Below, one piece after another: positions 50,287-59,578 of a DNA stretch of 64,000 bases. The notes under the pieces were generated by a model, which worked only from the letters and a program-made list of their open reading frames with translations, made no database searches and had not been told where the DNA came from. The stretch is taken from assembly GCA_002729525.1 (NCBI GenBank), contig PBYI01000056.1, positions 1-64,000 on the forward strand. The letters are read 5' to 3'. The stretch is from Nocardioides sp. (GTDB lineage: Bacteria; Actinomycetota; Actinomycetes; Propionibacteriales; Nocardioidaceae). The stretch's first letter is position 1. Each line of letters begins with the position of its first letter. Made by a program: the position numbers and the translations under genes.

Positions 50287-51678
50287 TCAGATGAGCAGCC
50301 CGCCGGAGGTCAGGTTGATGAGCGTGACCTGACCGATGCGGACGGTGCCCGTGCCTGCCGATGGCAGGCTCACCTCGACCCGAATGTCAGCCGTTCCCGC
50401 CGGGACAGTGCCCTCCATGTACGCGGTCAGACGCTCGACATCGACGCCGAGAGCCGAGACGGGCGCAAGCCGTGAGATCGCGGCGGCGCTGCCGTTCCTG
50501 AACACGGCGCGCATCGTCACGGTCTGCCCGCCCGCCAGGGACTCAGCCTCGAGCTGGAACATGAAAGCGACGCGGTCGCCCACGGTGAAGCCGGCCGACT
50601 TGACGACGTTGACGTTGTAGGCCGTAGCGCCGGTCTTCTCGATCTGGAACCAGTTGCCGACGATGTCCTCGCCTCCATCGACGAAAGACATCGTCCCGTA
50701 GCCCCCGCCGTTGGCCTGGCCGGACGACCATCCAGTCGGGCGACCTGGTCCATCCGCACCTCCGAGGAACACGGCGTTCGGGACGAGATTCAGGTCTGTC
50801 GAGCCGTCCTGAGCGATCGGGATAGCTGCAGGGGGAAGGTGCGGGGACCATGCGGCAACGCCAGCACGGGCGGCGGCGAGGTGCGAGAGTGGGTTGAAGT
50901 GGGTTCCGTCGTTGCGGTACTCGGTCACCCAGCCCGCGGTCGATGGGTCCACGACCGCGTTGTAGTAGTCGGCCAAGATGATCCCCTGGGCGGTGGCGTA
51001 CTGCCGAAGGAAGGCGTTCCAGCGGCGGGCCTCGGCGGGTTCGTCTTCGTTCGGCGGGATGGTGCATAGCACCGGCTCGATCCCGGCGGCGCGGAGCGGG
51101 AGAATGATGTCCTCGTGCAGCACGGTCTGCGCGGCGGTCGCGTCACCCTGGTCGGCATCGTTGGTGCCGGCGAGGATGTAGCACCAGCCGGGCGCGAGGT
51201 TGATCACGTCGGCCTGCAGGCGGGCTGCCATGTCGGCGCAGGTGTCGCCACTGATGCCCTTGAAGGCGAGTGCGCGGATGCGACCGCCGAGCAGCTTGGT
51301 CACCAGCGCGGCGTGGTTGGCACCGTTTTCCGTGCCGCCCGCCGCGATGTTCGCCTGCGTGTTGGAGTCGCCAAGGAAAACCACTGTGGGCTTGCGGTAA
51401 GCGGTGGCGAACACTCCAGCGCCAGCCACCGGGACCCTGGCATCGACGGCCTCCTGTGGCGTGCCGTCGTATTCCTCGTCGCCCGCGATGGCGCGCGCAT
51501 TCGTGCTCGATAGTGCGTCCTCGTTGAGGAAGCCCGGGAGGTCGACGAACGCCGTCGAGCCGTCGCCGATGCGCATCAGACCGGTGTCGGTCTCGTAGCC
51601 GGGCTCGCCCTGCGCAAGGGTCGGGTTGGCCGATGCCCACTGGGCGGCTGTGCCGCGGCGGAGCTTGATCGTGGTCAT
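50287..51678 (-). CDS. Receptor-binding tail protein with SGNH esterase domain
   Basis: A 463-residue tail fibre/spike. Residues 1-55 are a virion-attachment domain like the Mtd N-terminus (IKLRRGTAAQWASANPTLAQ and IGDGSTAFVDLPGF). A GDSL/SGNH hydrolase follows (about 95-275) with catalytic Ser in VFLGDSNTQ, the Gly of KGISGD, Asn of GTND and Asp/His of DGTHFNP. The C-terminal 170 residues are a beta-sandwich likely to bind carbohydrate. It should deacetylate or de-esterify host surface polysaccharide during adsorption. Confidence 0.88.
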   Translation of the reverse strand: MTTIKLRRGTAAQWASANPTLAQGEPGYETDTGLMRIGDGSTAFVDLPGFLNEDALSSTNARAIAGDEEYDGTPQEAVDARVPVAGAGVFATAYRKPTVVFLGDSNTQANIAAGGTENGANHAALVTKLLGGRIRALAFKGISGDTCADMAARLQADVINLAPGWCYILAGTNDADQGDATAAQTVLHEDIILPLRAAGIEPVLCTIPPNEDEPAEARRWNAFLRQYATAQGIILADYYNAVVDPSTAGWVTEYRNDGTHFNPLSHLAAARAGVAAWSPHLPPAAIPIAQDGSTDLNLVPNAVFLGGADGPGRPTGWSSGQANGGGYGTMSFVDGGEDIVGNWFQIEKTGATAYNVNVVKSAGFTVGDRVAFMFQLEAESLAGGQTVTMRAVFRNGSAAAISRLAPVSALGVDVERLTAYMEGTVPAGTADIRVEVSLPSAGTGTVRIGQVTLINLTSGGLLI

Positions 51679-51735
51679 GGCTCGGTCTCCTCGCTGAGGG
51701 GCGTCGTGCGCGGGTGGTGCGCTGGGGCTAGCGGG

Positions 51736-51903
51736 TCATGGTGTGCCGCCGTCGAGGACGTCGTCGTCGGCTGCGTCTGCCAGTGTGGCGGCCAGTGCGG
51801 TGACGGTCGCGGCGCCGGCAAGGGCGGCGAGCAGGCCGCGACGGCTGCCGGCGGCTGAGGCGGCGCTCTGCTGGGTGCCGGTGGTCCGGCGGGCGCGGGT
51901 CAC
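51736..51903 (-). CDS. Short membrane peptide ending in LDGGTP
   Basis: A 55-residue protein with a central hydrophobic segment (RRGLLAALAGAATVTALAAT) and the C-terminal end VLDGGTP. The GTG start overlaps the stop of the collagen-like gene (GTGA), so translation is coupled. The same C-terminus is shared with the two upstream tail genes. Confidence 0.6.
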   Translation of the reverse strand: MTRARRTTGTQQSAASAAGSRRGLLAALAGAATVTALAATLADAADDDVLDGGTP

Positions 51904-52391
51904 GGGGTGCCGCCGTCTACATCGCCGGTGGCGTCACCGGGTGGGCCCTGGGGGCCTTCGGGTCCGGCCGGGCCGGTCTCACCCTGCTCACCCTGCTCGC
52001 CGGGGAGTCCGCGTGGTCCCTGCTCGCCCTGCTCCCCCTGCGGGCCCGCCGCACCGGGCTCCCCGGGCTCCCCGGGCTCGCCTGCTGCACCAGCTGGCCC
52101 GGTCGCCCCGGGCAGTCCGCGGGGGCCGCGCGGGCCGGTCGTGTTGATCCGCACCGCCTTCGACCCTGGCGGGCAGGTGCCATTGCGGCGGGCGGCGACG
52201 ACGGTGCTGCGCTTCCCGACGCACACCTTGATCCGTGCGGCGCGCTTCGCGGCCGGCGCGGCGGTCGGCTCGGCTGCTGCCGGAGCGGCTGGCGGAGTGC
52301 TGGGGTCGGCGGCGGCGAGGGTGACGGCGACGCTGCCGCCGGCTAGGCCGATGATCAGGACGACGATGAGGGCGAGGGCTGTGCGGCTCAC
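51900..52391 (-). CDS. Membrane-anchored or secreted collagen-like protein
   Basis: A 163-residue protein: N-terminal hydrophobic helix or signal (about 5-27), an Ala/Pro linker, a two-cysteine motif IKVCVGKRS...GTCPPGSKAVRIN (about 54-83) common before collagen repeats in actinobacterial and phage proteins, then 23 uninterrupted Gly-X-Y triplets (86-154) and the end DVDGGTP. The collagen part should form a trimeric rod, so the product may be a fibre stalk or a host-surface protein. Confidence 0.82.
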   Translation of the reverse strand: MSRTALALIVVLIIGLAGGSVAVTLAAADPSTPPAAPAAAEPTAAPAAKRAARIKVCVGKRSTVVAARRNGTCPPGSKAVRINTTGPRGPRGLPGATGPAGAAGEPGEPGEPGAAGPQGEQGEQGPRGLPGEQGEQGETGPAGPEGPQGPPGDATGDVDGGTP

Positions 52392-52446
52392 GCCCGGAAT
52401 GGTCGGCGCTGATGCCTGTTCGTGTCCGACGATTGCCGAGTTATTT

Positions 52447-53010
52447 CTACGGAGTACCGCCGTCGAGAATAGTCCCCGAGCCGCTGGCGAGGACCAGGTT
52501 GATGGCGTCCTCGACGTCCTCCAGCCCCGCGACCTCGGACGCGGTGCTGGCCGCGGCCTCCGCGGCCACCTGGGCCGTCTCGGCAGCGGTCTGCGCGGCC
52601 TCGGCCTCCACCCGCAGGGCGTACAGGTCGGCGACGAGCTGGCCGGTGACCTTCGTCGGGGTGACCTTCACGACCTCGTCGATCGACAGGTCGGCCTCGA
52701 CCGCGAACCACTTCGTGGCGTAGGTCTGCTTCGTCGACCCGACGGCGCGGTCGCGGTAGACGACCACGACCCTGTGTCCGGCGATCGGTGGGGTCCAGCC
52801 CTGCCCGTACCCGGTGGCCGGGACCTCGACCGACCAGGCACCGGTCTCGGCGTCCACGGTGATCGGCTGGGTACCGACGTACAACGTCGAGGTGTCGTCG
52901 TCGACGGCAGCGGTCTCGGTGGACTGCAGCGCCATGTCGGCGCGCACGAGGTCGGCGATCGACAGGCCCCAGGCGGCGAGGTTGCCGGTCAGGGTGTGGG
53001 TGGTGGCCAC
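52447..53010 (-). CDS. Tail protein with Ala-rich coiled coil, ending in LDGGTP
   Basis: A 187-residue protein: an N-terminal beta-domain (about 1-105) that contains WSVEVPATGYGQGWTPP and a C-terminal Ala-rich coiled coil (about 130-165, EAEAAQTAAETAQVAAEAAA), ending TILDGGTP. It is probably a trimeric base of a tail fibre, placed between tail tip and fibre genes. It is not overlapped with its neighbours; 55 bases separate it from the collagen-like gene. Confidence 0.7.
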   Translation of the reverse strand: MATTHTLTGNLAAWGLSIADLVRADMALQSTETAAVDDDTSTLYVGTQPITVDAETGAWSVEVPATGYGQGWTPPIAGHRVVVVYRDRAVGSTKQTYATKWFAVEADLSIDEVVKVTPTKVTGQLVADLYALRVEAEAAQTAAETAQVAAEAAASTASEVAGLEDVEDAINLVLASGSGTILDGGTP

Positions 53011-53068
53011 GGTGTCTCCTCGAGGTCGACGCGAGCAGGGAGGGGCAGAGAGCAGGCGAGAGCGGGGG

Positions 53069-54076
53069 TCAGGAAGCGGCGCTGACCGACGTCAGGTCGC
53101 GCGGCGCGAGCCCGACAGGCGCGATCGTGGCGACGCCGGACCCGTCGGCGTGAGCTGTCTGCCCGATGGTCCAGTCGAAGTACGTCGCGCCGTCGAGCAG
53201 CCCGGACGGGTCGAGAGGGTTGTGCATCCGGACCCGCTGCCCGGCCCGCACGGTGGTGAGGTCGGCCGAGATCCCGCCGGCCGTCTGCAGGGTCTCCGGG
53301 GTGACCTCGACGGACCCGGTGAACGACACGCGCCCCTTGGACTTCGCGAGCTGCCCGCCGAGGATCGCCGACGCCCGGGCCAGGGTGATGCGGCCGAGTC
53401 CGGTGAGGTCGATGGTGCCCTCCCGACCGGGCGAGCCGACGGACACGGTGACGTAGGTGCCGGAGGTGTTGATGTACCGGCCGTGCAGGAGCGTGTAGTA
53501 GTCCTCGTCGGTCAGCCCGACCTCCTGACCGGACGGGGTGAGGTGCCAGTCCGGTGTCGCGGGGTCGTCAAGGAGGACCAGGTCGCCGAGGTGGTCGAGG
53601 GCCCACTGCTGGCCGAGAGTGTCGGACCAGCCGTCCAACAGAGTCGACAGGTACGCAGGCTCCGTGGCGGTCGTGTCGTCAGTGAGGGTCGATGCACCGA
53701 ACGAGACGGTGCGGCTCCAGCCCGGGAGGGCGCCGCGGGCGATGGCGGCGTCGACGGCGGTGTCGGGGACCGTGGACCGGTTCCCGGACCCGTCGAGGCA
53801 GGAGACGGTCTCGGCGAGGCGGCAGTGCCCGTCGGCGGTGAAGGCGCCCTCGGCGAGATCCGGTTCGGCCAGCGTCGCGCCGCCGATGCGCCAGCCGGCG
53901 TCGTAGAGCTCGACGGTCGCGCCGGTGACGAGCGCGGGGTGGAAGAACCCGACGGGCAGGTCCATCTCCCACGACACCGACCACAGCCCGCCGGGGAGGC
54001 GGGTCTCCCACTCCAGGGCGCCCCAGGCGGCGATCCCGGACAGGGGGAGGCCGTTGACGCGGAGCTCGCGGCTCAC
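53069..54076 (-). CDS. Minor tail protein
   Basis: A 335-residue beta-rich protein. GTG 54076 overlaps the stop of the previous gene (GTGA). Features: 'LPLSGIAAWGALEWETRLPGG' at the N-terminus and beta-strand repeats throughout. From its place after the tape measure and the large tail protein, it is a baseplate or tail-tip component (the equivalent of Siphovirus tail protein gp18/Tal). No enzymatic motif is seen. Confidence 0.7.
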   Translation of the reverse strand: MSRELRVNGLPLSGIAAWGALEWETRLPGGLWSVSWEMDLPVGFFHPALVTGATVELYDAGWRIGGATLAEPDLAEGAFTADGHCRLAETVSCLDGSGNRSTVPDTAVDAAIARGALPGWSRTVSFGASTLTDDTTATEPAYLSTLLDGWSDTLGQQWALDHLGDLVLLDDPATPDWHLTPSGQEVGLTDEDYYTLLHGRYINTSGTYVTVSVGSPGREGTIDLTGLGRITLARASAILGGQLAKSKGRVSFTGSVEVTPETLQTAGGISADLTTVRAGQRVRMHNPLDPSGLLDGATYFDWTIGQTAHADGSGVATIAPVGLAPRDLTSVSAAS

Positions 54077-55971
54077 AGGAGACTCCCGTCGGTGTTGAGG
54101 CGGCGGGCATGGGAGTGCCACCGCGGCGGGTAGGTGAGCGACACGTCGTGGTTCGGGGCACCGGTGGCGACGGTGAACACGACCATCCGGCCGGGGTGCA
54201 TGGTGTGAATCGACCAGCCGCCGAACGTCTCTGCGCCGGCGTACTGGGCGTCGGACCGGTCCTCAGCCCAGCCGCGCCAGATCATCGGGTGCGGCACGTC
54301 GAGGGTGGGGGTGTCGATCCACAGCCGGTTGCAGCCGTACCCGACGACGTAGATGTCGTCGAGGCCGAGGACCTGCGTCAGCGCGCCCGCCTCGGTGTTG
54401 AAGATCCACGCCTCATCCAGCTCGACCACCTCGGCCGCGGCGTCGGCGGCCGCGATCGTGATCTGCACGACCCGGGAGGCGTCCTGGGCGGCCGCGATCG
54501 GGGGGAGCGGCACCTGCGCGAGCCGGACGGGCCGCCACTGGTCCTCGGCGCCGACGCCGACGGTGAACCGGGCCGTGCCGGACAGGAGCCCGTGGGGGTA
54601 GGAGTCGCGGGGCAGGGAGACGGACCAGGCGATGTTGTAGGTGCCTGCGGTGTCGGCGCGGAGCATCGCGATCAGCTGGTGGGTGCCGCGGATGAGGTTT
54701 GCGACGGGCACCTCGAACACCGTGTCGACCTCGAGCGTTTCCCGGGCCCTGGACACGGCGTCGGTGTCGGAGGTGACGGTGCCGCCGCTGGTGCGCCAGG
54801 TCCGCAGCGGCGGGAGGTACGGGGCGGCGGACTTCCCGTCGGGGTAGGTGTACACGAGGACGTTGCCGAGGTCGTCGGTGTCGTGGGAGACCTGCAGGGA
54901 GCCCTCGGTGCGCACAGAGCCGGCGACCCGGAGGGATCGGGCGAGCTGGCGGCCGGTGCCGGGCACGACCCAGCCGTTGGTGTGGCCGACCTCGTCGATC
55001 CAGAGGCTGGAGGTGTACGCCTTCGTGGTTCGGGGCTCGGTCCAGGCGCGCACCGCGAGCGTGGTGACCGTCCCGTCGGCAGGGGCGGGGAGGATGGTGC
55101 GGGTGTAGCCGTCCCGGTCGGCCGGGATCGTCGCGACCGGTGCGACGAGGGCGCCGTCGATGAAGAACGCCGACGCGTCGACGTACCGGTTCCCGGCGCC
55201 CGCGGCCCAGTCGACGTACAGGAACTCGTCGCCGCCGGTGGAGAACGCGCCGGTGCGGGTGAGCTCGTGGAAGCGGCGGCCGCTGTTGGTCGTGTTGGTC
55301 TGCTGGGTGCGGACGACGCCGTCGTACACGTCGAGGGGGAAACCGCTGTTCACCGACCAGCCGGTGGTGGAGTCGCAGGTGTCGACGGCGGTGTCGGAGA
55401 TCTCGGCGGGGTCGCCCGCGGACACGGCCGCGACGACGATCTCCTCGACGGAGCGTGCGTGCGGGTGCGCCACGATCCGCAACGCGTAGGTGCGGCGGCA
55501 GTGGAGGACCTCGACGATGTCGTCGGCGCGGAACCCCAGCGAGGAGGTGACGACGTCGAACACCGTCGGCGCGCCCCACGCATCGGGCGGCTGCCACTCC
55601 AGCTCGTTGCGGCGGCCGACCTCGGCGACCAGGTACGCCTCGCCGGCGGCCAGCGCGTCGGCGTCGGGGGCGTGGACGGTGATCAGCAGCTCAGGCATCT
55701 CGCGGTTGTCGACGCGCTCGGTGACGACCAGCGACCCGTCCTGCAGCATCGTGGTGAGCGTCCGCTCGACGGGCTCGGGGTCGCCGGTCTCGAACGACGT
55801 GCCTTCGATCGACAGCCACCAGTCGATGTCCTCGGTGGGGTCCGGGTCGACCAGCGACGGCTGGTCGTCGCCACCGTCCGCGAACAGCAGCCGCCCGAAC
55901 CGGATCCGGTGTCTCGGCGCGCGTGCGGTGGGCATCATGCTGTCGGGCAGTGGGTAGCCGTCGATGGTCAC
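54073..55971 (-). CDS. Large minor tail protein (distal tail/tip)
   Basis: A 632-residue protein directly downstream of the tape measure gene, coupled by an ATGA overlap. The first 150 residues resemble distal-tail-type domains ('TMLQDGSLVVTERVDNREMP'); the central part (about 200-400) looks like a jelly-roll carbohydrate-binding domain (WTEPRTTKAYTSSLWIDE), and a second beta-domain follows. It should link the tail tube to the fibres. Confidence 0.75.
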   Translation of the reverse strand: MTIDGYPLPDSMMPTARAPRHRIRFGRLLFADGGDDQPSLVDPDPTEDIDWWLSIEGTSFETGDPEPVERTLTTMLQDGSLVVTERVDNREMPELLITVHAPDADALAAGEAYLVAEVGRRNELEWQPPDAWGAPTVFDVVTSSLGFRADDIVEVLHCRRTYALRIVAHPHARSVEEIVVAAVSAGDPAEISDTAVDTCDSTTGWSVNSGFPLDVYDGVVRTQQTNTTNSGRRFHELTRTGAFSTGGDEFLYVDWAAGAGNRYVDASAFFIDGALVAPVATIPADRDGYTRTILPAPADGTVTTLAVRAWTEPRTTKAYTSSLWIDEVGHTNGWVVPGTGRQLARSLRVAGSVRTEGSLQVSHDTDDLGNVLVYTYPDGKSAAPYLPPLRTWRTSGGTVTSDTDAVSRARETLEVDTVFEVPVANLIRGTHQLIAMLRADTAGTYNIAWSVSLPRDSYPHGLLSGTARFTVGVGAEDQWRPVRLAQVPLPPIAAAQDASRVVQITIAAADAAAEVVELDEAWIFNTEAGALTQVLGLDDIYVVGYGCNRLWIDTPTLDVPHPMIWRGWAEDRSDAQYAGAETFGGWSIHTMHPGRMVVFTVATGAPNHDVSLTYPPRWHSHARRLNTDGSLL

Positions 55972-58900
55972 TTCGGGCTTCCTCCGATGCCGCGGGGTCG
56001 GCGGTCCCGATACCCCTTCGCGGCTGCCTTGTTGACGCCGTTCGCGACGTCCCTGGCGTTGCGCGCCGACCGGCGGTCCGCGGCCTTCTCCTTGCGCCGC
56101 TCAGCGCGCTCGACGCGCCGCTCGGCATCGCGGAAATCACGGCGGAGGTCCTTCACCGTCGCGCTGAGGTCGGCGACGTAGGCCGTCTGCTTCTCGAGCT
56201 GCTGACCGACGATCGCCTCACCAAGGTCGGCGCCAGCCGCTGACGAGACCCTGGCTCGGACGCCGTAGAGCCGCTGGTACTCCCGCGCTCCACGCTTCCC
56301 GAGCCCGAGCAGCGCCTGGGCCTCCTCCAGCGTGTCGACCTCGCCGAGCGCCGATCCACGCACGCCGCGGGACTGCAGGATCTTCAACGACTGGCGGTAC
56401 TCGCGGCCGGCCTTGATGTCGCCGCGAAGGTTGCCGAGGACGTCGGTGGTGTCCTCGGTCTGCACAGCGCCGGCCGCCCACGGGTCGGCGGCGGTTGTGC
56501 CCTCGCTGATGGTGAACGGGTCCGAGCGGAGGTTCCCCACGACGGCGCGGCGGTAGTCGTTGAAGCGGTCCACGAGGTCGTCGCGGCGGTCGGTCTCACG
56601 ATCGAGGGCACGTTCGGAGCGGGCGAGCTGCTTCTCGGCGGCGCGTGCGCTGCGGCGGAGGTCCTTCAGGGACGCGGCCGCGCCGGTGGCCTCGTCGCCG
56701 AACTCGACCCACCAGATCCCACCGTTCGAGCGGCGGGTGGTCTTGCGGCTGTCGCCCTCGGAGCCGACGTTCCCGCCGTTGGCATAGGCGGGGATGATCC
56801 CGGCGGCGCGGTCGGCTCGGAACTGGTCGGCCTGGCCGTACCGGTTGGAGATGATCTCCTCGCCGGGCGCGGCGTAGATCAGAACCTTGTCGCGGTAGGG
56901 CAGGCGGGGCCCGGGGACTGTGAGGCCGTCAGCGCCAGCGGCGTCGGCGAGCGGCGCGGACGGGTCGTTGGCGGCCTTGCGGGTCGAGATCACGTTCACG
57001 TGTCGCGTGGTGACCGTGATCTCCTTGTCGTGGAGGCTGGCCAGCGCTCCACGGACGGTCCCGATGCCGTTCAGCGCGTCGCGGATGACCGCGATGACGT
57101 GAGGGTCGGCGGTGATCCGGGCGAGGTTCATCAGCAGTGCGCGGACGTTCTGCTCGCCGGCGTGGAACTTCCCGACCTCGAGCGCCACCGCGGGCATGGT
57201 TACGTCGAGGCCGAGGGCATCGAGGACCTGCTCGACCTGCTTGACCTGACGTCGGGGGTCCTTGGTGTCGACGTCGATCTCGGGGGTGACCTTCTTGCGG
57301 TCGACGAGCTGGAGGTCCTCGAGGAACTTCCGCACGGCGGCGTTGCCGAGGTCGAACTGCTTGAGCGCGGAGCGGACGTCGTCGCGGAGCTGGTCGAGGA
57401 ACTGGGCCTTGGCGCGCTTGCCGTCGAGGGCGTCGTAGAGCTGTAGGCCGGTGCGGGCGAGGGCCTCGATGGCCTTCTGGTTGGCCTGGCCCTTGCGCTT
57501 GTTCTCGTCGAACGACTTCCCGTTCTCCTCCAGGGAGTCGGTGACGTCGTCGATCGCGGCGGCGTAGTCGGTGCGCAGCCCGAACTTGTCGAGGAACCCG
57601 AGGGCGTCAGCGAGATCGTTGCGTAGACCACGAGAGGCGCGGGCGGTGTCGTCGATCTGGCCCTCGAGCTCGTTGAAGACCGCCGTGAAGGTCTCGACGT
57701 GGGTCGCGGCCGGGGTGGCGGCGAAGCCGCGCTGCCACTCCAGGGCGGACTTGCCGACCTCGCGGGCGGAGTCGGCGGCGTCGTCGCTGTTGACGATGAA
57801 CTCGTTCCAGAACCCGGTCAGGGTGTCGACGCCACGCAGCGGCGTCAGCGACTTCCAGGTGAGCCACTTCTCGGGGTCACGCCAGTCGTCGACCGACTCT
57901 TCCCACGCGTTCTGCTCCTCACGAAGCGTGCGGAGGGTCTCCCGGAGTGCGTTGATGTCGCCCTTGGCGGCGGCGTCCTGCACGGCCGCGATCGCGGTCT
58001 CCAGGCCGTCGTTCGCGGCCGTGGCGTCCTGGATCGCGCCGACGGCACCGCCGAGGACGACACCCCATGGCCCGCCGAGGGTCCCGAGGAGTAGACCGAT
58101 CTCGGTGTTCGAGGCCCCCACCGAGTCATTAAGGTCAGTGGTGGCCAACGCGAGCCCGGCCAGTGGCGCTGCGGCGGCACCGGCAGCGGCACCGAAGCCG
58201 CGGACCGACTGGCGGGCGGCGAGGGTGCGCTCGTCGGCGTACTTGGCCGACTGGCCGGCCCGGTAGACGACGGTGCCGAACTGCTGTGCGGTCGGGATGC
58301 CCGCCTTCATCGAGTTCACCTGGCGGCCGAACACGCCCTGCAGGCCGCCGCCAGCGGCAAGCTGCCCCACCGCGGCCTGGCCGAAGGTCGACTGCTGGAG
58401 TCGCGCGGTGATCGCGAGGGTCCGGTTGTACGCCGACAGTGCGGCCATGCCGGCGAAGATCGGGGTGCCGAGGTCGGAGTCCGCGACCGTGCCGACGATC
58501 TCGACCATCTTCGTGAGCGTGGTCAGCACCGGCCCGGACAGCGGCTCCGCTGCCTGCATCAGCTGCACCAGCGCGTCGGTGGTTTCCACGAAGAAGTCCC
58601 GGACCAGCGGAGCCTGCTCCACGGCGTAGTCGAGGAACGCCTGCACGTCGGCGCGGCCCTGCTCCGAGGACGCCCACCGGTCGAAGGTGTCGGCCAGCCC
58701 GGTGAGCCACTCCATGCCGGCCTGGTTGGTCGGGACGGCGGACTCCCACATCTCCGAGAGGCCGTGGGTGAAGTCGCCGACGAGCTTCCCGGTGTCGGTG
58801 ATGACGGCGGGCATCTCGTCGTCCAGCATCCTCCAGAAGTCGGCCCACCGCGGCGACGCGAGCGACTCGGCGCCGTCCGCGACCGCCTGAGCGCCGGCCT

Positions 58901-59558
58901 CGGAGACGTGCTCCAGGAGCCGTGCGACCTTCGGAGCAAGGTCCTCGCCGTGCTCGAGGGCGTCGATCAGCCCGGGGAACCATCCGGCGGCCGCGGAGTC
59001 GCGGAGCATGGTCAGGGTCGGCTGGAAGCCGTCGAAGGCCGCGACGAACGCCCGCGCGTCCGGGCCGAGCTGGGCGAGGGCCTCCTGCGACTTCTGCAGG
59101 TTCGCCAGCGTCGGGTCGGCCTGGTACTCGTCGAGAGCCTTGACGGCGTCTCCGACCCCCTGGAAAGCGGCGGCCAGCGACCCGACTGCGACCACGCCGC
59201 CGGTCGCAGCGGTGGCGAGGGTGGTGATCGCGGGCGCCGCGACCGCACCGATGGGCAGCACGGCCGGCCCGATCAGCGCGAGGGTCTGGCGCAGCAGACG
59301 CACCCGGCCCGACAGCTGGTCGATCTCCTTCGACGTGTCCCGCGAGGAGTCCCCGACCCGGTCCACCGCGTCGGCCGCACCGTCTGCGGACGTGGTGACC
59401 TTGTCGACCTCGTTCGTGGCACGCCGGGTCGAGACCCGGGTGCCGTCGAGGTCCTTCAGCTCCTTGCGCAGCATCGCGGTGGCGACGGCGGCCTTGGCCA
59501 TCGGGGTCGTGAAGTCGTCCTGCAGGATCAGCTGCACGGACTCGCGGCGAGTGGTCAC
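55968..59558 (-). CDS. Tape measure protein
   Basis: A 1196-residue protein, the longest in the phage and placed right after the chaperones, as in all siphoviruses. It has an N-terminal coiled coil (about 15-85), hydrophobic helices (ALIGPAVLPIGAVAAPAITT near 95 and an Ala/Gly-rich segment near 470), long charged coiled coils, and a basic C-terminal coil ending in RDRRPRGIGGSPK. The length predicts a tail of roughly 1.5 angstrom per residue, about 180 nm. GTG 59558 has AGGAGG 6 bases upstream. Confidence 0.9.
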   Translation of the reverse strand: MTTRRESVQLILQDDFTTPMAKAAVATAMLRKELKDLDGTRVSTRRATNEVDKVTTSADGAADAVDRVGDSSRDTSKEIDQLSGRVRLLRQTLALIGPAVLPIGAVAAPAITTLATAATGGVVAVGSLAAAFQGVGDAVKALDEYQADPTLANLQKSQEALAQLGPDARAFVAAFDGFQPTLTMLRDSAAAGWFPGLIDALEHGEDLAPKVARLLEHVSEAGAQAVADGAESLASPRWADFWRMLDDEMPAVITDTGKLVGDFTHGLSEMWESAVPTNQAGMEWLTGLADTFDRWASSEQGRADVQAFLDYAVEQAPLVRDFFVETTDALVQLMQAAEPLSGPVLTTLTKMVEIVGTVADSDLGTPIFAGMAALSAYNRTLAITARLQQSTFGQAAVGQLAAGGGLQGVFGRQVNSMKAGIPTAQQFGTVVYRAGQSAKYADERTLAARQSVRGFGAAAGAAAAPLAGLALATTDLNDSVGASNTEIGLLLGTLGGPWGVVLGGAVGAIQDATAANDGLETAIAAVQDAAAKGDINALRETLRTLREEQNAWEESVDDWRDPEKWLTWKSLTPLRGVDTLTGFWNEFIVNSDDAADSAREVGKSALEWQRGFAATPAATHVETFTAVFNELEGQIDDTARASRGLRNDLADALGFLDKFGLRTDYAAAIDDVTDSLEENGKSFDENKRKGQANQKAIEALARTGLQLYDALDGKRAKAQFLDQLRDDVRSALKQFDLGNAAVRKFLEDLQLVDRKKVTPEIDVDTKDPRRQVKQVEQVLDALGLDVTMPAVALEVGKFHAGEQNVRALLMNLARITADPHVIAVIRDALNGIGTVRGALASLHDKEITVTTRHVNVISTRKAANDPSAPLADAAGADGLTVPGPRLPYRDKVLIYAAPGEEIISNRYGQADQFRADRAAGIIPAYANGGNVGSEGDSRKTTRRSNGGIWWVEFGDEATGAAASLKDLRRSARAAEKQLARSERALDRETDRRDDLVDRFNDYRRAVVGNLRSDPFTISEGTTAADPWAAGAVQTEDTTDVLGNLRGDIKAGREYRQSLKILQSRGVRGSALGEVDTLEEAQALLGLGKRGAREYQRLYGVRARVSSAAGADLGEAIVGQQLEKQTAYVADLSATVKDLRRDFRDAERRVERAERRKEKAADRRSARNARDVANGVNKAAAKGYRDRRPRGIGGSPK

Positions 59559-59578
59559 CGTTCACCTCCTCGTGGTGG

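Noticed and set aside
51900..52391. Repetitive GXX-coding DNA considered as a tandem DNA repeat or CRISPR-like array.
   Set aside because: The period is 9 bases and explained entirely by collagen Gly-X-Y codons; there are no constant repeats with unique spacers. No CRISPR array is present in the window.
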